Shown here: positions 33,361 to 42,663 of the stretch, piece by piece
How positions within the stretch are numbered: position 1 is the first letter of the stretch
Layout of the letters: each line of letters opens with the position of its first letter
From: Oscillospiraceae bacterium
Lineage (GTDB): Bacteria; Bacillota; Clostridia; Oscillospirales; QAMX01
Length of the DNA: 59,324 bases
Assembly: GCA_015067675.1 (NCBI GenBank)
Contig: SVMB01000011.1
Coordinates: forward strand, 1-59,324
Reading direction: 5' to 3'
Made by a program: the position numbers and the translations under genes
The notes under the pieces: generated by a model
The model's database searches: none
What the model was told of the DNA's origin: nothing
The model's input: the letters and a program-made list of their open reading frames with translations, nothing else

Positions 33361-34488
33361 GTGAAGATACTTTACATGCTGACGGCGGCATTGCTGACGT
33401 TTACCCTCACAACACCTGCATATGCTGCAGCGGATGAAGAATTACTGCAGATCACATCACAGGCAGCGCAGGCGCTGAAGGTTGATGATCTGGCGGATGC
33501 CCTGCCGGATCAGGCACACAGCCGTCTCGAGGGATTCCTGCCTTCCGATATCGCAGATCCGGGAGAAATGCTGCAGACGCTGCTGGGAAATGTCCTGGAT
33601 GAAAGCAAAACCATCTGGAAAACCGGTATACGCAGTGCACTTTCTATCCTTGGTGTGGCGGTACTCTGCGCACTGGCACAGGGGTTGCTCAAATCCCTTG
33701 AACACCAGACGCCGGTGGTCACGATTGCAGGCGTGTTAAGCGTGACCGTGATTACCCTTGGACAATCAGGCGGGATGCTCAGTGCAGCGCGCAGCGCAAT
33801 CGGAGAGATGAACCTGTTTTCCAAAGCACTGCTGCCGGTGATGACGGCAGCCTGTACCGCAGCCGGACAGGCCGTATCAGCCGCCGGACGGCACACGGTG
33901 GTGGTGTTTCTGACGGATGTTGTGATTACAGCCATTGATGCGGCGTTGGTTCCGCTACTGTATAGCTGCATTGCTTTACAGCTTGCAGGAGCGGTGTCCG
34001 GCTCCGATGCATTGACCAAACTCACGACTCAGCTAAAGAACCTGCTGCACAGCATTCTTCGTACTGTCCTGACGTTGTTTATGAGTTATTTTGCCCTGTC
34101 AGGGGTCATCACAGGATCCGCGGACGCCATGGCACTCAAGACTACAAAGCTCATGCTTTCCAGTGCGCTGCCGGTGGTTGGTTCCATTATGTCCGATGCG
34201 GCGGGTGCGGTTTTGATCGGAGCCAAAATAGTGCACGGCTCCGCGGGCGTTTTCGGGCTTCTGGGACTGGCGGCAATTGGTCTGGTTCCCTTTGCACAGA
34301 TCGGTGTGCGGTATCTGTGCATGCGTCTGGCGGCCATGTTTTCAGGCCTCGGCGCGGATGCAGGATTTTCGAAGTTTGTGGATGGAATTGCAGACAGTTT
34401 TGGACTTCTGGTGGGACTGTATGGAACCTGTATGCTGCTTTTGTTACTGTCGGTTTTTGCCGGTATGAGCGCGTGGGGAATGGGATGA
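33361..34488 (+). CDS. spoIIIAE: Stage III sporulation protein AE
   Basis: 375 residues starting with GTG (GAGG upstream). A signal peptide-like N-terminus ends near AYA, followed by an extracellular helical part and then about seven membrane helices from about residue 95. Conserved pieces include FSKALLPVMTAACTAAG, the long helix with AMALKTTKLMLSSALPVVGSIMSDA, and a Gly-rich end. Core membrane protein of the channel. Confidence 0.94.
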   Translation: MKILYMLTAALLTFTLTTPAYAAADEELLQITSQAAQALKVDDLADALPDQAHSRLEGFLPSDIADPGEMLQTLLGNVLDESKTIWKTGIRSALSILGVAVLCALAQGLLKSLEHQTPVVTIAGVLSVTVITLGQSGGMLSAARSAIGEMNLFSKALLPVMTAACTAAGQAVSAAGRHTVVVFLTDVVITAIDAALVPLLYSCIALQLAGAVSGSDALTKLTTQLKNLLHSILRTVLTLFMSYFALSGVITGSADAMALKTTKLMLSSALPVVGSIMSDAAGAVLIGAKIVHGSAGVFGLLGLAAIGLVPFAQIGVRYLCMRLAAMFSGLGADAGFSKFVDGIADSFGLLVGLYGTCMLLLLLSVFAGMSAWGMG

Positions 34489-34499
34489 GGAGCTGACGA

Positions 34500-35024
34500 A
34501 TGAGCGAATGGAAGGCGTGGATTCTGCGGATTGTGGTGTCAGCCGTTCTGGGGGGACTTGCCGACGCACTGACCAAAAACAGCCGGCAGAACAGTCTTGT
34601 CCGTCTGACCGCGGGCACCATGATGCTCTGCGTCATGATTGCCCCGCTTGCACGGCTGGATCCGGATTCTGTGCGAGGATTCTGGGAAAGACAGGCACAG
34701 AGCGGCGCAGAGGCTGCAGAGTGGGGAACGGAAGTACAGGCTGCGATGACACGGGACTACACAGCCGCAGAGTTTGCGCAATGGGTGGAATCTTTTGCTG
34801 CGTCGTCCGGGATTTTCTGCTCGGCGCAGGTTGTTCTGAATGAACATATGCTTCCTGATAGGGTCACTGTAATTCTGGGAAGCGAAACTACTTTACAGGT
34901 AATCGATGCCTTGTGCACGGCTGTAGCCGCCGGAATCGGCATACCACGGGATCGGGTGGAGGTGATGATTGCAGATGATCACATTGGGCAGGCTTCGGAC
35001 ATTATTGCCAGAGCTCCTGCATAG
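34500..35024 (+). CDS. spoIIIAF: Stage III sporulation protein AF
   Basis: 174 residues: two N-terminal membrane helices (about 8-28 and 40-58) and a soluble ring-building-motif domain in the second half. The start has GAGGAG 7 bases upstream. Its last 50 bases overlap spoIIIAG in another frame, a longer overlap than elsewhere in the operon. Confidence 0.88.
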   Translation: MSEWKAWILRIVVSAVLGGLADALTKNSRQNSLVRLTAGTMMLCVMIAPLARLDPDSVRGFWERQAQSGAEAAEWGTEVQAAMTRDYTAAEFAQWVESFAASSGIFCSAQVVLNEHMLPDRVTVILGSETTLQVIDALCTAVAAGIGIPRDRVEVMIADDHIGQASDIIARAPA

Positions 35025-35520
35025 ATATAAGTACGTGCTTCTGGTCATCGGGGCCGGACTTGTGATGCTTCTATGGCCGGTATCCGATGCCGGGCAGGAG
35101 CATGGTGACGAAACGGCGAACGTACATTTCGATACTCGTTCGTCACGGCAGCTTGAGGATGATCTTGAGCAGATACTCGGTCAGGCAGAGGGGGTGGGAC
35201 GCGTTGTTGTGCGTCTGAGTGTCAGTGCGGATGAAAACGTCATCTATGCTCAGGAATCAGAGACGCAGTCGGATCGAAGTTATGCTGACGGTTTTCTGGC
35301 GGATGAACGTATGCAGGAGATGCGAAAGACACAGGTCGTCAACCGGGATGGCGATGAAGAACCGATCGTCATCTCGCGGCAGAGTCCCACATATCAGGGG
35401 GCACTGGTAGTCTGCCAGGGTGCGGATCGCGCCGACGTGCGGCTCACCGTGACCCGGGCGGTTGCCTCGATGACCGGACTGGGCTCTGACAAAATCGTAG
35501 TCATGAAAATGAAGAACTGA
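34975..35520 (+). CDS. spoIIIAG: Stage III sporulation protein AG
   Basis: 181 residues from ATG 34975, with GGAGGTGA 9 bases upstream; a TTG two codons earlier is too close to the ribosome site. One membrane helix (about 17-35), then a linker and a ring-building domain with EGVGRVVVRLSV and GALVVCQGADRADVRLTVTRAV. In Bacillus this protein forms a large ring in the space between the two membranes. The start lies inside spoIIIAF. Confidence 0.92.
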   Translation: MITLGRLRTLLPELLHRYKYVLLVIGAGLVMLLWPVSDAGQEHGDETANVHFDTRSSRQLEDDLEQILGQAEGVGRVVVRLSVSADENVIYAQESETQSDRSYADGFLADERMQEMRKTQVVNRDGDEEPIVISRQSPTYQGALVVCQGADRADVRLTVTRAVASMTGLGSDKIVVMKMKN

Positions 35521-35532
35521 AGGGCGGGAATT

Positions 35533-36141
35533 ATGATGAGTGTGAAGAAAAACGGTGCGGTAATCGGGGTTATTACACTTCTTTTGTGTGTTGCGGTGTA
35601 TCTCAACTGGAGTTACAGCCGGGAACAGAGTGTTGAAACGGGCGTGGATGAACCCAAGCTTTCGGATCAGGTCATGGTATCGGTGGATGCAGGTTCTGAT
35701 GCTGATCGATTTGCGGAGAATCAGTGGAAGCTGCACTCGGGCTCCGGCAGCGACGCTTCTGCCGAATCAGAACCCATCACGGTGCTGTCTGATTACTTTG
35801 CGCAGACCAGGCTTGATCGTCAGCAGTCCCGGGACGAGGCGATGAGTTTGTATCAGTCGACCCTGGCGGATGAACAGACCTCCGAGCAGGCACGCGCCGA
35901 TGCCGAGGCGGCGGTTTCCGCATTGGCTGCACGGACGGTCAGCGAATCCCGCATCGAAAGCCTGGTGGTGGCTAAGGGGTTTGTGGAATGTGTCGCGATC
36001 ATGGACGATGAGACGATTAACGTGGTGGTTCAGCCCAAAGAGGCGGGATTAATCGGTACCGATGTTGCGAAAATCAAAGATATCATTCTGGCCGAAACCG
36101 ATTATACAACGGATAAAATCCGGGTTATGGAAGCGCCCTGA
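35533..36141 (+). CDS. spoIIIAH: Stage III sporulation protein AH
   Basis: 202 residues: one N-terminal membrane helix (about 9-26), a long polar linker, and a C-terminal YscJ/FliF-like ring-building domain with ESLVVAKGFVECVAIMDDETINVVV. It binds forespore SpoIIQ in Bacillus and zips the membranes together during engulfment. Last gene of the operon, closed by a strong terminator. Confidence 0.93.
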   Translation: MMSVKKNGAVIGVITLLLCVAVYLNWSYSREQSVETGVDEPKLSDQVMVSVDAGSDADRFAENQWKLHSGSGSDASAESEPITVLSDYFAQTRLDRQQSRDEAMSLYQSTLADEQTSEQARADAEAAVSALAARTVSESRIESLVVAKGFVECVAIMDDETINVVVQPKEAGLIGTDVAKIKDIILAETDYTTDKIRVMEAP

Positions 36142-36170
36142 CCTGTTTTGATCTTTATGCGCTGGCATAT

Positions 36171-36202
36171 AAAGACCTGCTGCTTTTGCGGCAGGTCTTT
36201 TT
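36171..36202 (+). terminator. Terminator of the spoIIIA operon
   Basis: Arms AAAGACCTGC (36171-36180) and GCAGGTCTTT (36191-36200), 10-base loop, ending in five T. Confidence 0.92.
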
Positions 36203-36303
36203 GCGCTTTGAAACGTTGGCACAATTTGATCGGAGACGTCTGCGTTTGGGCAAAGTTGACAATCAAAATTTTCAAATCAAAAGTAAAAAATCCTAGAATT
36301 CTA

Positions 36304-36332
36304 TTCACAAATGAGGTGGTTTGTGATAAAAT
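36304..36332 (+). promoter_or_regulatory. Sigma-A promoter of cdaA-cdaR
   Basis: TTCACA, 17-base spacer, TAAAAT (each 5 of 6), 56 bases before the ATG. Confidence 0.7.
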
Positions 36333-36387
36333 AGATACGTGGTATTTTACCCGATTATATCATGAGAACTGTGCAGGTGTTTAGAGT

Positions 36388-37257
36388 ATGGCGGAAAACA
36401 TCCGTAATTTCATATTGACAGGTGCGCATTATATCAGAACAGCCACTCTTTGGGATATGCTGGAGGTTCTGCTGGTTGCCTATGTCATCTACCGCGTGTG
36501 GCGGTTTGTAAGACATACCAGCGTTGAGCGCGTCATCAAAGGTATTCTGATACTGCTGATCATGTCTCAGGTCGCGCAGGAGCTTCAGCTCAATGTCATC
36601 AGCTTTGTGCTCAGCAATACCCTTCAGATCGGCCTGATTGCAATCCTGATCATGTTCCAGCCGGAGCTGCGTAAGGTGCTGGAACAGGTTGGCGCCACCA
36701 GCCTGCGGCAGATCTTTGAGAGGGAAGAGGATGAGAAGGCTGAAACAAAGCTGATGATTCCCGAGATTGTCGAGGCCTGTTCTTCCATGTCCTGGTCCAG
36801 AACCGGTGCGCTGATTGTATTTGAACGTAAGAATGCGCTGCATGACGTGGTGACGGCTTCCACTTCGGTGGATGCCAAGGTTACGGCAGAGCTTGTGAAG
36901 AACATATTCTTCAAGAATGCACCGCTGCATGACGGTGCGATGGTGATTTCCGACGGACGTATCGTTGCGGCGGGCGGTGTGCTGCCGCTGTCGGAGAATG
37001 AGAAGCTTTCCAAGGAGCTGGGTACCCGTCACCGCGCGGGTATCGGTGTGACGGAAAAGACCGATGCGATTTCGCTGATGGTATCCGAAGAGACCGGCGC
37101 GATCTCCGTTGCCAAGAATGGCAGCATCCGGCGCGGTCTTTCGCCTGAGGCGCTGACAAACATTCTGACCGAGGAGCTTGTTTCAAAGGCGGTCAAGGAA
37201 GAGGAAAGCTCCACGAAGAAGAAAGCCATGTCGATTCTGAGGGGGAAGCATAAATGA
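36388..37257 (+). CDS. cdaA: Diadenylate cyclase (CdaA/DacA)
   Basis: Makes the second messenger c-di-AMP from two ATP. 289 residues. Three N-terminal membrane helices lie within residues 20-95, followed by the DisA_N cyclase domain with the catalytic D182-G-A184 motif and R214-H-R216 in GTRHRAGIG. The Ser-Glu-Glu-Thr-Gly-Ala motif follows. An ATGA overlap couples it to cdaR. glmM, the usual third partner, is not next to them here. c-di-AMP controls potassium, turgor and wall balance. Confidence 0.96.
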   Translation: MAENIRNFILTGAHYIRTATLWDMLEVLLVAYVIYRVWRFVRHTSVERVIKGILILLIMSQVAQELQLNVISFVLSNTLQIGLIAILIMFQPELRKVLEQVGATSLRQIFEREEDEKAETKLMIPEIVEACSSMSWSRTGALIVFERKNALHDVVTASTSVDAKVTAELVKNIFFKNAPLHDGAMVISDGRIVAAGGVLPLSENEKLSKELGTRHRAGIGVTEKTDAISLMVSEETGAISVAKNGSIRRGLSPEALTNILTEELVSKAVKEEESSTKKKAMSILRGKHK

Positions 37258-38510
37258 AAGAATGGCTGAAAAAACATGATATTCCCCTGCGGGTACTCTC
37301 ACTTCTGCTGGCTTTTATGCTCTGGTTCTTTGTTGTGGGACAGGAAGACCCCACGAAGTCCCTGACGTTTCGTGAAATGCCGGTGGAACTCATCGGACTG
37401 GATGCGCTCAAGAGCAGCCATAGCCTGATTCTGGCCGATGATGATCTTCCCACGGTCTCGGTGGAAGTCAACGGTGCTGTCAGTAAGCTTTCCGGCGTAT
37501 CGGCTGATAAGATCACGGTGCGTGCGGACGTCAGCTCCGTGACGCAGGCAGGGGAGTATTCTCTGACCTACGATATTTCCGTGCCCAACGGTGTGACGGT
37601 TGTGAATTCCACGCCTTCTGCGGTTAAGGTTCACTTCGGAGATCTGGTTGAGCGTGAACTTCCGGTGGAAGTCGTGATCGACGGTGTGATGCGCGAGGGC
37701 TATGTGGCGCTGGAACCCGAGTTGGGTCAGTCCACTGTGTCTGTTTCCGGTCTGGCCGAGGAAATGGCACGTGCCGCTGCTGCCCGCATCGAGGTCGATG
37801 CGGATGTGCTCAACCGTAACTATGAAACCTCGCTGCGCTATGATGTTGTCGATGCTGCAGGTCAGGTTATCAAGAGCGATACCCTTGTTCACAACGATAT
37901 CTATGTGCGTATCAAGGTGCCGGTGCAGCTTCAGAAGCTTGTTGATCTTTCTGTGGGACTTGTTGCAGGTAAGGGTGTTACCGAGGAAGATGCAGTTGTT
38001 TCGATTGAACCCTCGGCCGTTCTGGTACAGGGTGAGATTGAAGCTGTCCGTAAGCTTGAGAATATTGAGCTGACCACAGTGGATCTGGCATCGACCTTTG
38101 ACAGTTACAACGGCAAGCTGCCCATCGTTGTTCCCGAAGGCTTTGAACTTCTCGGTGAACAGAAGCATGCCCAGGTGAATATCAGCTTCCAGGGCATTAC
38201 CAATCTGACCTTCCGGACCGATGATATTGAGCTGATCAATGTGCCGGACGGCTACCATGCCGAGCTTCGTGAGAAGGAAATGGCCGTGACAGTTCGCGGA
38301 CCTTCCGATATGGTTGCGGGTCTTGTGTCCGGTGACGTGAGCCTGCAGGTTGATATGCGTGGACGTACACTGGCGGTTTCCGGCAGCCTGGCAATTCCGG
38401 CTACGGTGATTCTGGGTGAAAACGTGCAGGAACTTGGTGTTTTCGGTACGTATACGGTGTATGTAGACTACGAAAAGATCGGGCAGACGCCTGTGGATCC
38501 CGAGGCGTAA
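37254..38510 (+). CDS. cdaR: CdaR/YbbR-domain regulator of diadenylate cyclase
   Basis: 418 residues: one membrane helix (about 10-28, ending WFFVVGQEDP) and then about four YbbR repeats outside the membrane, recognisable by recurring beta units such as VPNGVTVVNSTPSAVKVHF, LEPELGQSTVSVSG, and VPDGYHAELREKEMAVTVRG. In Firmicutes it binds CdaA and modulates c-di-AMP synthesis. Coupled to cdaA by a 4-base overlap. Confidence 0.9.
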   Translation: MKEWLKKHDIPLRVLSLLLAFMLWFFVVGQEDPTKSLTFREMPVELIGLDALKSSHSLILADDDLPTVSVEVNGAVSKLSGVSADKITVRADVSSVTQAGEYSLTYDISVPNGVTVVNSTPSAVKVHFGDLVERELPVEVVIDGVMREGYVALEPELGQSTVSVSGLAEEMARAAAARIEVDADVLNRNYETSLRYDVVDAAGQVIKSDTLVHNDIYVRIKVPVQLQKLVDLSVGLVAGKGVTEEDAVVSIEPSAVLVQGEIEAVRKLENIELTTVDLASTFDSYNGKLPIVVPEGFELLGEQKHAQVNISFQGITNLTFRTDDIELINVPDGYHAELREKEMAVTVRGPSDMVAGLVSGDVSLQVDMRGRTLAVSGSLAIPATVILGENVQELGVFGTYTVYVDYEKIGQTPVDPEA

Positions 38511-38537
38511 TTTCACGGGACTTAAAGAAGGGTATCA

Positions 38538-39419
38538 ATGTTTGGATATGTACGTCCCTGCAAACCGGAGCTGCGGGTGAAGGAATACGAGGCCTTCCGC
38601 GCGATGTACTGCGGTCTGTGCAGGACGCTTGGAAAGCGCTATGGGCTTGCCTGGCGCTTTCTGTTGAACTATGACTTCTGCTTTCTGGCGCTGGTGATGA
38701 CCGACGCCGGAAACTGCGACTGCAAAGCCTGTCCTCGCCGCTGTATGGCCCATCCGACGCACAGGCGTCCGATGTTTGAGGAAAACCCGGCGCTGGACTT
38801 TGCTGCCGACGCCACGGTGATTCTGACCTATCATAAAATACTCGACTCTGTGCGGGATGATAGGGGAATCAAGCGGCTGCTGGCGCGTATTCTTGCCTTC
38901 TGGGCACAGTCTGGCTATCGTAAGGCAGAACGATTTGAACCTGAGCTGGCGCTTGCCGCCCGTGAAGGGCTTGACAGACTCCATCAGGCCGAGCGGGAAA
39001 ACTGCAAAAGCCTTGACCGGGCTGCGGACTGCTTTGCCTCCATCCTGCGCCGTGCTGCCGACTGGGCAAAGGATGACATGACCCGCCGGATTCTGGGGGA
39101 AGTTTTCTATCATACCGGACGCTGGGTGTATATCATCGACGCCTGGGATGATCTGGAAGAGGACAACGTTTCCGGCAACTATAATCCCATCCGCTGCCGG
39201 TTTGATCTTCAAGGGAAGCCGGACGACACCGTACGTGAAACCGTTGAGCAGACGCTTACCGATTCCGCCGCAGCCTGTGCCGCGGCTGTGGAGCTGATGG
39301 AGATGCCGCGTTTTGGTGAGATCGTGCGCAATGTGATTTATCTGGGCATGCCCGGTACCATGCGGGATGTATTCAGCGGAAAACATAAGAGAAGGGAACA
39401 AAGAAATGGATCCATATAA
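38538..39419 (+). CDS. DUF5685-family protein
   Basis: 293 residues, starting [12 protein letters not shown] with the nearby [13 protein letters not shown]; this N-terminal block with its Cys residues is the mark of DUF5685. More Cys follow in [11 protein letters not shown] (about 55-65), so a metal site is possible. The rest is helical with [18 protein letters not shown], an acidic pattern faintly like those of prenyl-synthase-type helical proteins (weak). AAGAAGGG precedes the ATG. It overlaps the J-domain gene by 14 bases; the two are usually neighbours. Function unknown. Confidence 0.8.
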   Translation: MFGYVRPCKPELRVKEYEAFRAMYCGLCRTLGKRYGLAWRFLLNYDFCFLALVMTDAGNCDCKACPRRCMAHPTHRRPMFEENPALDFAADATVILTYHKILDSVRDDRGIKRLLARILAFWAQSGYRKAERFEPELALAAREGLDRLHQAERENCKSLDRAADCFASILRRAADWAKDDMTRRILGEVFYHTGRWVYIIDAWDDLEEDNVSGNYNPIRCRFDLQGKPDDTVRETVEQTLTDSAAACAAAVELMEMPRFGEIVRNVIYLGMPGTMRDVFSGKHKRREQRNGSI

Positions 39420-40038
39420 GGTTCTGGGCGTCGGCCGCGACGCGACGGACGAAGAGATCAAAAAGACCTATCGGGATCTTGCACGCAAGTACCATCCGGA
39501 TAATTATGTCAATAATCCCCTGGCAGATCTTGCACAGGAGAAGATGAAGGAAATCAACGAGGCCTACGACCTGATTCAGAAGGAACGATCCGGCGGCGGT
39601 TCTGCCCAGTCGGGGAATCCTTACCAGAATCCCTATCAGGGAACCGGCCGTACCTATCAGAATACCTATAGCCAGAACAGCTATGGAACCGGCCCCTTTG
39701 CCCGCATCCGCCAGATGATTGCCATGGGTAATGTGGACGGCGCGGAAGCTGCCCTCAATGCGTCGTCTGAGCGCAATGCCGAATGGTATTACCTCAAGGG
39801 CAATATCTCCCTGCGCCGTGGATGGTATGATGACGCCCGGCAGAATTTCCAGACGGCCTGCCAGATGGATCCGGGCAATGCGGAGTACCGCTCGGCGCTC
39901 AATCAGATGGGAAATCAGAATTATTACCGGGGAAATGTCAGCCGGGGCGGTATGTCCGGATGCGACATGTGCAGCTCGCTGCTGTGTGCCGACTGCCTGT
40001 GCGAATGCATGGGCGGTGACTGTATCTCCTGCTGCTAG
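39406..40038 (+). CDS. J-domain protein with Cys-rich C-terminus
   Basis: 210 residues from ATG 39406 (GAAGGGA upstream, inside the DUF5685 gene). Residues 1-70 are a DnaJ J-domain with the HPD triad that stimulates DnaK, starting [18 protein letters not shown] Gly/Gln/Asn/Tyr-rich linker follows (about 75-105), then a TPR-like helical region ([21 protein letters not shown]). The last 25 residues hold nine Cys. No DnaJ zinc-finger repeats, so it is a type III co-chaperone, possibly binding metal through its tail. Confidence 0.88.
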   Translation: MDPYKVLGVGRDATDEEIKKTYRDLARKYHPDNYVNNPLADLAQEKMKEINEAYDLIQKERSGGGSAQSGNPYQNPYQGTGRTYQNTYSQNSYGTGPFARIRQMIAMGNVDGAEAALNASSERNAEWYYLKGNISLRRGWYDDARQNFQTACQMDPGNAEYRSALNQMGNQNYYRGNVSRGGMSGCDMCSSLLCADCLCECMGGDCISCC

Positions 40039-40050
40039 GGAGGAAACACG

Positions 40051-40563
40051 ATGCGACAGTCCCAGCGCGTTTCCACCGGCGCAATTGTGGCAGCACTTGC
40101 CGTGGTGCTGCTCTATATCTCCTGTATGACGCCGACGATGCAGCTGACCGTGGTTGCCATGGCCGGTGTTCTGACAGCTGCGGTCATGATCGAGGCAGGA
40201 ACCGGCCTTTCGATGATGGTTTTCGCAGCCGTTTCCATGCTTTCGCTGCTGATTCTGCCGGATAAGAGCTCAGGCGTGTTCTATTTGCTGTTTTTTGGCC
40301 ACTATCCGGTGGTTAAGTATCACCTGGAACGCATACGCCGCCCATTTCTTTGCTGGATGGCGAAAATGGCGGCGGGAAATCTCTGCCTGTTGGGTATCTG
40401 GCTGATTCTGCGGCTGTTTTTCCCGGAATGGGTCTTTGAATACGCACTTTGGATTGTCTGGGCGGTTTGCAATCTGACCTTTGTGCTCTTCGACATTGCC
40501 CTGACAAGACTGCTGATTTACTACCAGTACCGCATCCGCCCCAGAATCTTTGGTAAGCGTTAA
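40051..40563 (+). CDS. Predicted membrane protein, unknown function
   Basis: 170 residues with about five membrane helices (near 10-60, 62-92 and 105-150), and a basic end (YQYRIRPRIFGKR). GGGAGG lies 8 bases before the ATG. It follows the J-domain gene by 12 bases and is the last of the DUF5685/J-domain group. Its layout resembles small S-component or MreD-like proteins, but I see no diagnostic motif. Confidence 0.65.
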   Translation: MRQSQRVSTGAIVAALAVVLLYISCMTPTMQLTVVAMAGVLTAAVMIEAGTGLSMMVFAAVSMLSLLILPDKSSGVFYLLFFGHYPVVKYHLERIRRPFLCWMAKMAAGNLCLLGIWLILRLFFPEWVFEYALWIVWAVCNLTFVLFDIALTRLLIYYQYRIRPRIFGKR

Positions 40564-40578
40564 TCCTATCCTTATAAT
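40550..40578 (+). promoter_or_regulatory. Promoter of the yicC-to-rsgA operon
   Basis: TTGGTA, 17-base spacer, TATAAT, overlapping the end of the preceding gene. A hairpin, TCCGGGA-N5-TCCCGGA, at about 40592-40610 lies in the leader just before the yicC ribosome site. Confidence 0.65.
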
Positions 40579-40630
40579 ATATCATACAGAATCCGGGAGC
40601 CTTTCCCGGAAGAGAAAGGTTTGACAAGAC

Positions 40631-41506
40631 ATGAACTCTATGACCGGCTACGGCCGCGCCAGCGCATCTCTGTCCGGCCGCGACATCACCGTCGAGGTCC
40701 GCGCCGTCAATCACCGTTACTTTGACTGTACGGTCAAGGCAGGAAGACTCTACGGCTATCTGGAAGACCCCGTCAAGAAGGCTGCCCAGGCCCGTGTGGC
40801 CCGTGGCAAGCTGGATGTATTCGTGACCGTGGATGATTCCCAGTCCGATGACGTGGAAGTGACGCTCAACCGCCATGTGTTCGAGGCATACCTCAACAGT
40901 ATGCGTCAGATGTGCGCCGAGTATAACCTGCGAGATGACATCTCCGTGACCGCCGTGTCGCGCTATCCCGAGGTGTTCACCGTCACTGCCAAGCAGGCCG
41001 ATGCCGATGAGCTGACCCGTGATGTGCTGAGCGTGCTGCAGTCCGCGCTGGATGATTTCGACGCCATGCGTGAGCGCGAGGGCAGGAAGCTGGCCGACGA
41101 TATCCTGAGCCGCTGTAAGATCATCGATGGTCTGGTGGATCAGGTGGCGGAGCTTTCTCCTGCCAGCGTCAAAGCTTATCAGGAGAAGCTGCAGACCCGT
41201 ATCCGTGAGCTGCTGGAGGGCGCCGAGCCCGATGAGCAGCGCCTGCTCACCGAAGTGGCGCTCTTTGCCGACCGTATTGCTGTGGATGAAGAGCTCGTGC
41301 GCCTCAAGAGCCATCTGGCCCAGGCCGATTCCATGTGCCGCCAGAAGAACGCTGTCGGCCGCAAGCTCGATTTCCTCGTGCAGGAGTTCAACCGCGAGGC
41401 CAATACCATCGGCTCCAAGTGCAATGATATTGAGATCACCCGTATTGTGGTTGACATCAAGGGCGAGATCGAGAAGATCCGCGAACAGGTTCAGAATATT
41501 GAATAA
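40631..41506 (+). CDS. yicC: YicC-family endoribonuclease
   Basis: 291 residues beginning MNSMTGYGRA, the family hallmark. The N-terminal domain contains VEVRAVNHRYFD, and the C-terminal DUF1732 part ends GSKCNDIEITRIVVDIKGEIEKIREQVQNIE, also diagnostic. Members are ring-forming RNases that affect small RNA and mRNA decay. First gene of a long operon in which yicC-remA-gmk-rpoZ-priA is the common Firmicutes order. Confidence 0.94.
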   Translation: MNSMTGYGRASASLSGRDITVEVRAVNHRYFDCTVKAGRLYGYLEDPVKKAAQARVARGKLDVFVTVDDSQSDDVEVTLNRHVFEAYLNSMRQMCAEYNLRDDISVTAVSRYPEVFTVTAKQADADELTRDVLSVLQSALDDFDAMREREGRKLADDILSRCKIIDGLVDQVAELSPASVKAYQEKLQTRIRELLEGAEPDEQRLLTEVALFADRIAVDEELVRLKSHLAQADSMCRQKNAVGRKLDFLVQEFNREANTIGSKCNDIEITRIVVDIKGEIEKIREQVQNIE

Positions 41507-41533
41507 AATGCAGAACAGGAGTCTGAAAACTCT

Positions 41534-41827
41534 ATGAAGCTGATCAATATCGGATTCGGCAACATGGTATCGGCCAACCGTCTGGTGGCCATCGTCAGCC
41601 CCGAATCGTCTCCCATCAAGCGTATCATCTCGGAAGCCAAGGATCGCGGCGCGCTGATTGACGCGACCTACGGCCGGCGCACCAGAGCGGTCATCGTAAT
41701 GGACTCAGACCACGTGGTGCTGTCAGCTCTCCAGCCGGAGACCGTCGCCAACCGTCTCTATGCCCGAGACGATGCGGATACCAATGATGAACTCGATGAG
41801 GTGAATGAAGATGAGCAGGAACAATAA
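41534..41827 (+). CDS. remA: RemA-family DNA-binding regulator (DUF370)
   Basis: 97 residues. The core [30 protein letters not shown] and the central [28 protein letters not shown] are nearly identical in pattern to RemA, which activates matrix genes in Bacillus. The acidic tail ([16 protein letters not shown]) is an addition of the clostridial type. Its last 17 bases overlap gmk. Confidence 0.94.
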   Translation: MKLINIGFGNMVSANRLVAIVSPESSPIKRIISEAKDRGALIDATYGRRTRAVIVMDSDHVVLSALQPETVANRLYARDDADTNDELDEVNEDEQEQ

Positions 41828-42395
41828 AGGTGTTCTGATGATTCTGGCAGGTCCTTCCGGCGTCGGTAAGGGTACGGTGCTGGGATATCTGCGTGAGATG
41901 GGACATGATTTCTTCCTGTCCGTTTCCGCAACGACCAGAGCGCCCCGTCCCGGCGAAGTGGAAAACGGCAGCTATATCTTCCTGGATAAAGCCGAATTTG
42001 AAGACCGCATTGCCCGTCATGCATTCCTTGAACATGCCCGGTATCTGGATGAATATTACGGTACACCTGAGGAGCCTGTGGAAGCAGGTCTTGCCGAAGG
42101 TCGTGACTGCATCCTGGAAATCGACGTGCAGGGTGCCTTCCAGGTGAAGGAAAAGCGTCCGGATGCCATTATGGTCTTTATGCTTCCGCCGTCCATGGAA
42201 GAGCTTGAAAAGCGCCTGCGCGGCCGCGGGACCGAGACCGAGGATAAGATCAACCGCCGTATTGCCCGTGCAGCCGATGAATGCGCCCAGGCAGACCGGT
42301 TCACCTATCGCGTTACCAATCTTGATGCGCACAACGCGGCGCAGGAACTCCACGATATCCTGTGCCTTGAGCGTGAGAAGCATCAGGCTGAATAA
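41811..42395 (+). CDS. gmk: Guanylate kinase
   Basis: Phosphorylates GMP to GDP. 194 residues from ATG 41811, preferred over ATG 41805 because GAGGTGA lies about 6 bases before it. The P-loop is [10 protein letters not shown], the GMP-binding region [21 protein letters not shown] follows, and the lid segment has [13 protein letters not shown]. The start lies inside remA, so translation is coupled. Confidence 0.96.
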   Translation: MSRNNKGVLMILAGPSGVGKGTVLGYLREMGHDFFLSVSATTRAPRPGEVENGSYIFLDKAEFEDRIARHAFLEHARYLDEYYGTPEEPVEAGLAEGRDCILEIDVQGAFQVKEKRPDAIMVFMLPPSMEELEKRLRGRGTETEDKINRRIARAADECAQADRFTYRVTNLDAHNAAQELHDILCLEREKHQAE

Positions 42396-42428
42396 AGAAT
42401 AAAAAGATTTGAAAGGAAATAGATCACT

Positions 42429-42635
42429 ATGCTCAATCCCGCTATGAATAAACTTCTGGATAAGGTTCCCAATCGTTACATGCTCGTCAACGTCGCTGCC
42501 AAGCGTGCCCGCGTGATCTCTCAGGATGCCGAGAATCAGGGTGACTATCTGGAAGACAAGCCCGTGACCATGGCCCTGCGTCAGATTGCCGACGGTAAGG
42601 TGAATGTGGTCATGGAAGAGGAAGACAAGGACTAA
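42429..42635 (+). CDS. rpoZ: RNA polymerase omega subunit
   Basis: 68 residues, the short Firmicutes form. Conserved pieces: MLNPAMNKLLDKVPNRYMLVNVAAKRAR and KPVTMALRQIADGKVNV. Helps assemble RNA polymerase. GAAAGGAAAT precedes the ATG; its position between gmk and priA is the standard one. Confidence 0.95.
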   Translation: MLNPAMNKLLDKVPNRYMLVNVAAKRARVISQDAENQGDYLEDKPVTMALRQIADGKVNVVMEEEDKD

Positions 42636-42663
42636 TCCGATCTGAAAACAGGGGAGAGCGTTC

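Noticed and set aside
37299..38516. 405-codon open frame opposite cdaR
   Set aside because: His/Asn-rich translation without motifs; cdaR on the other strand is coupled to cdaA.
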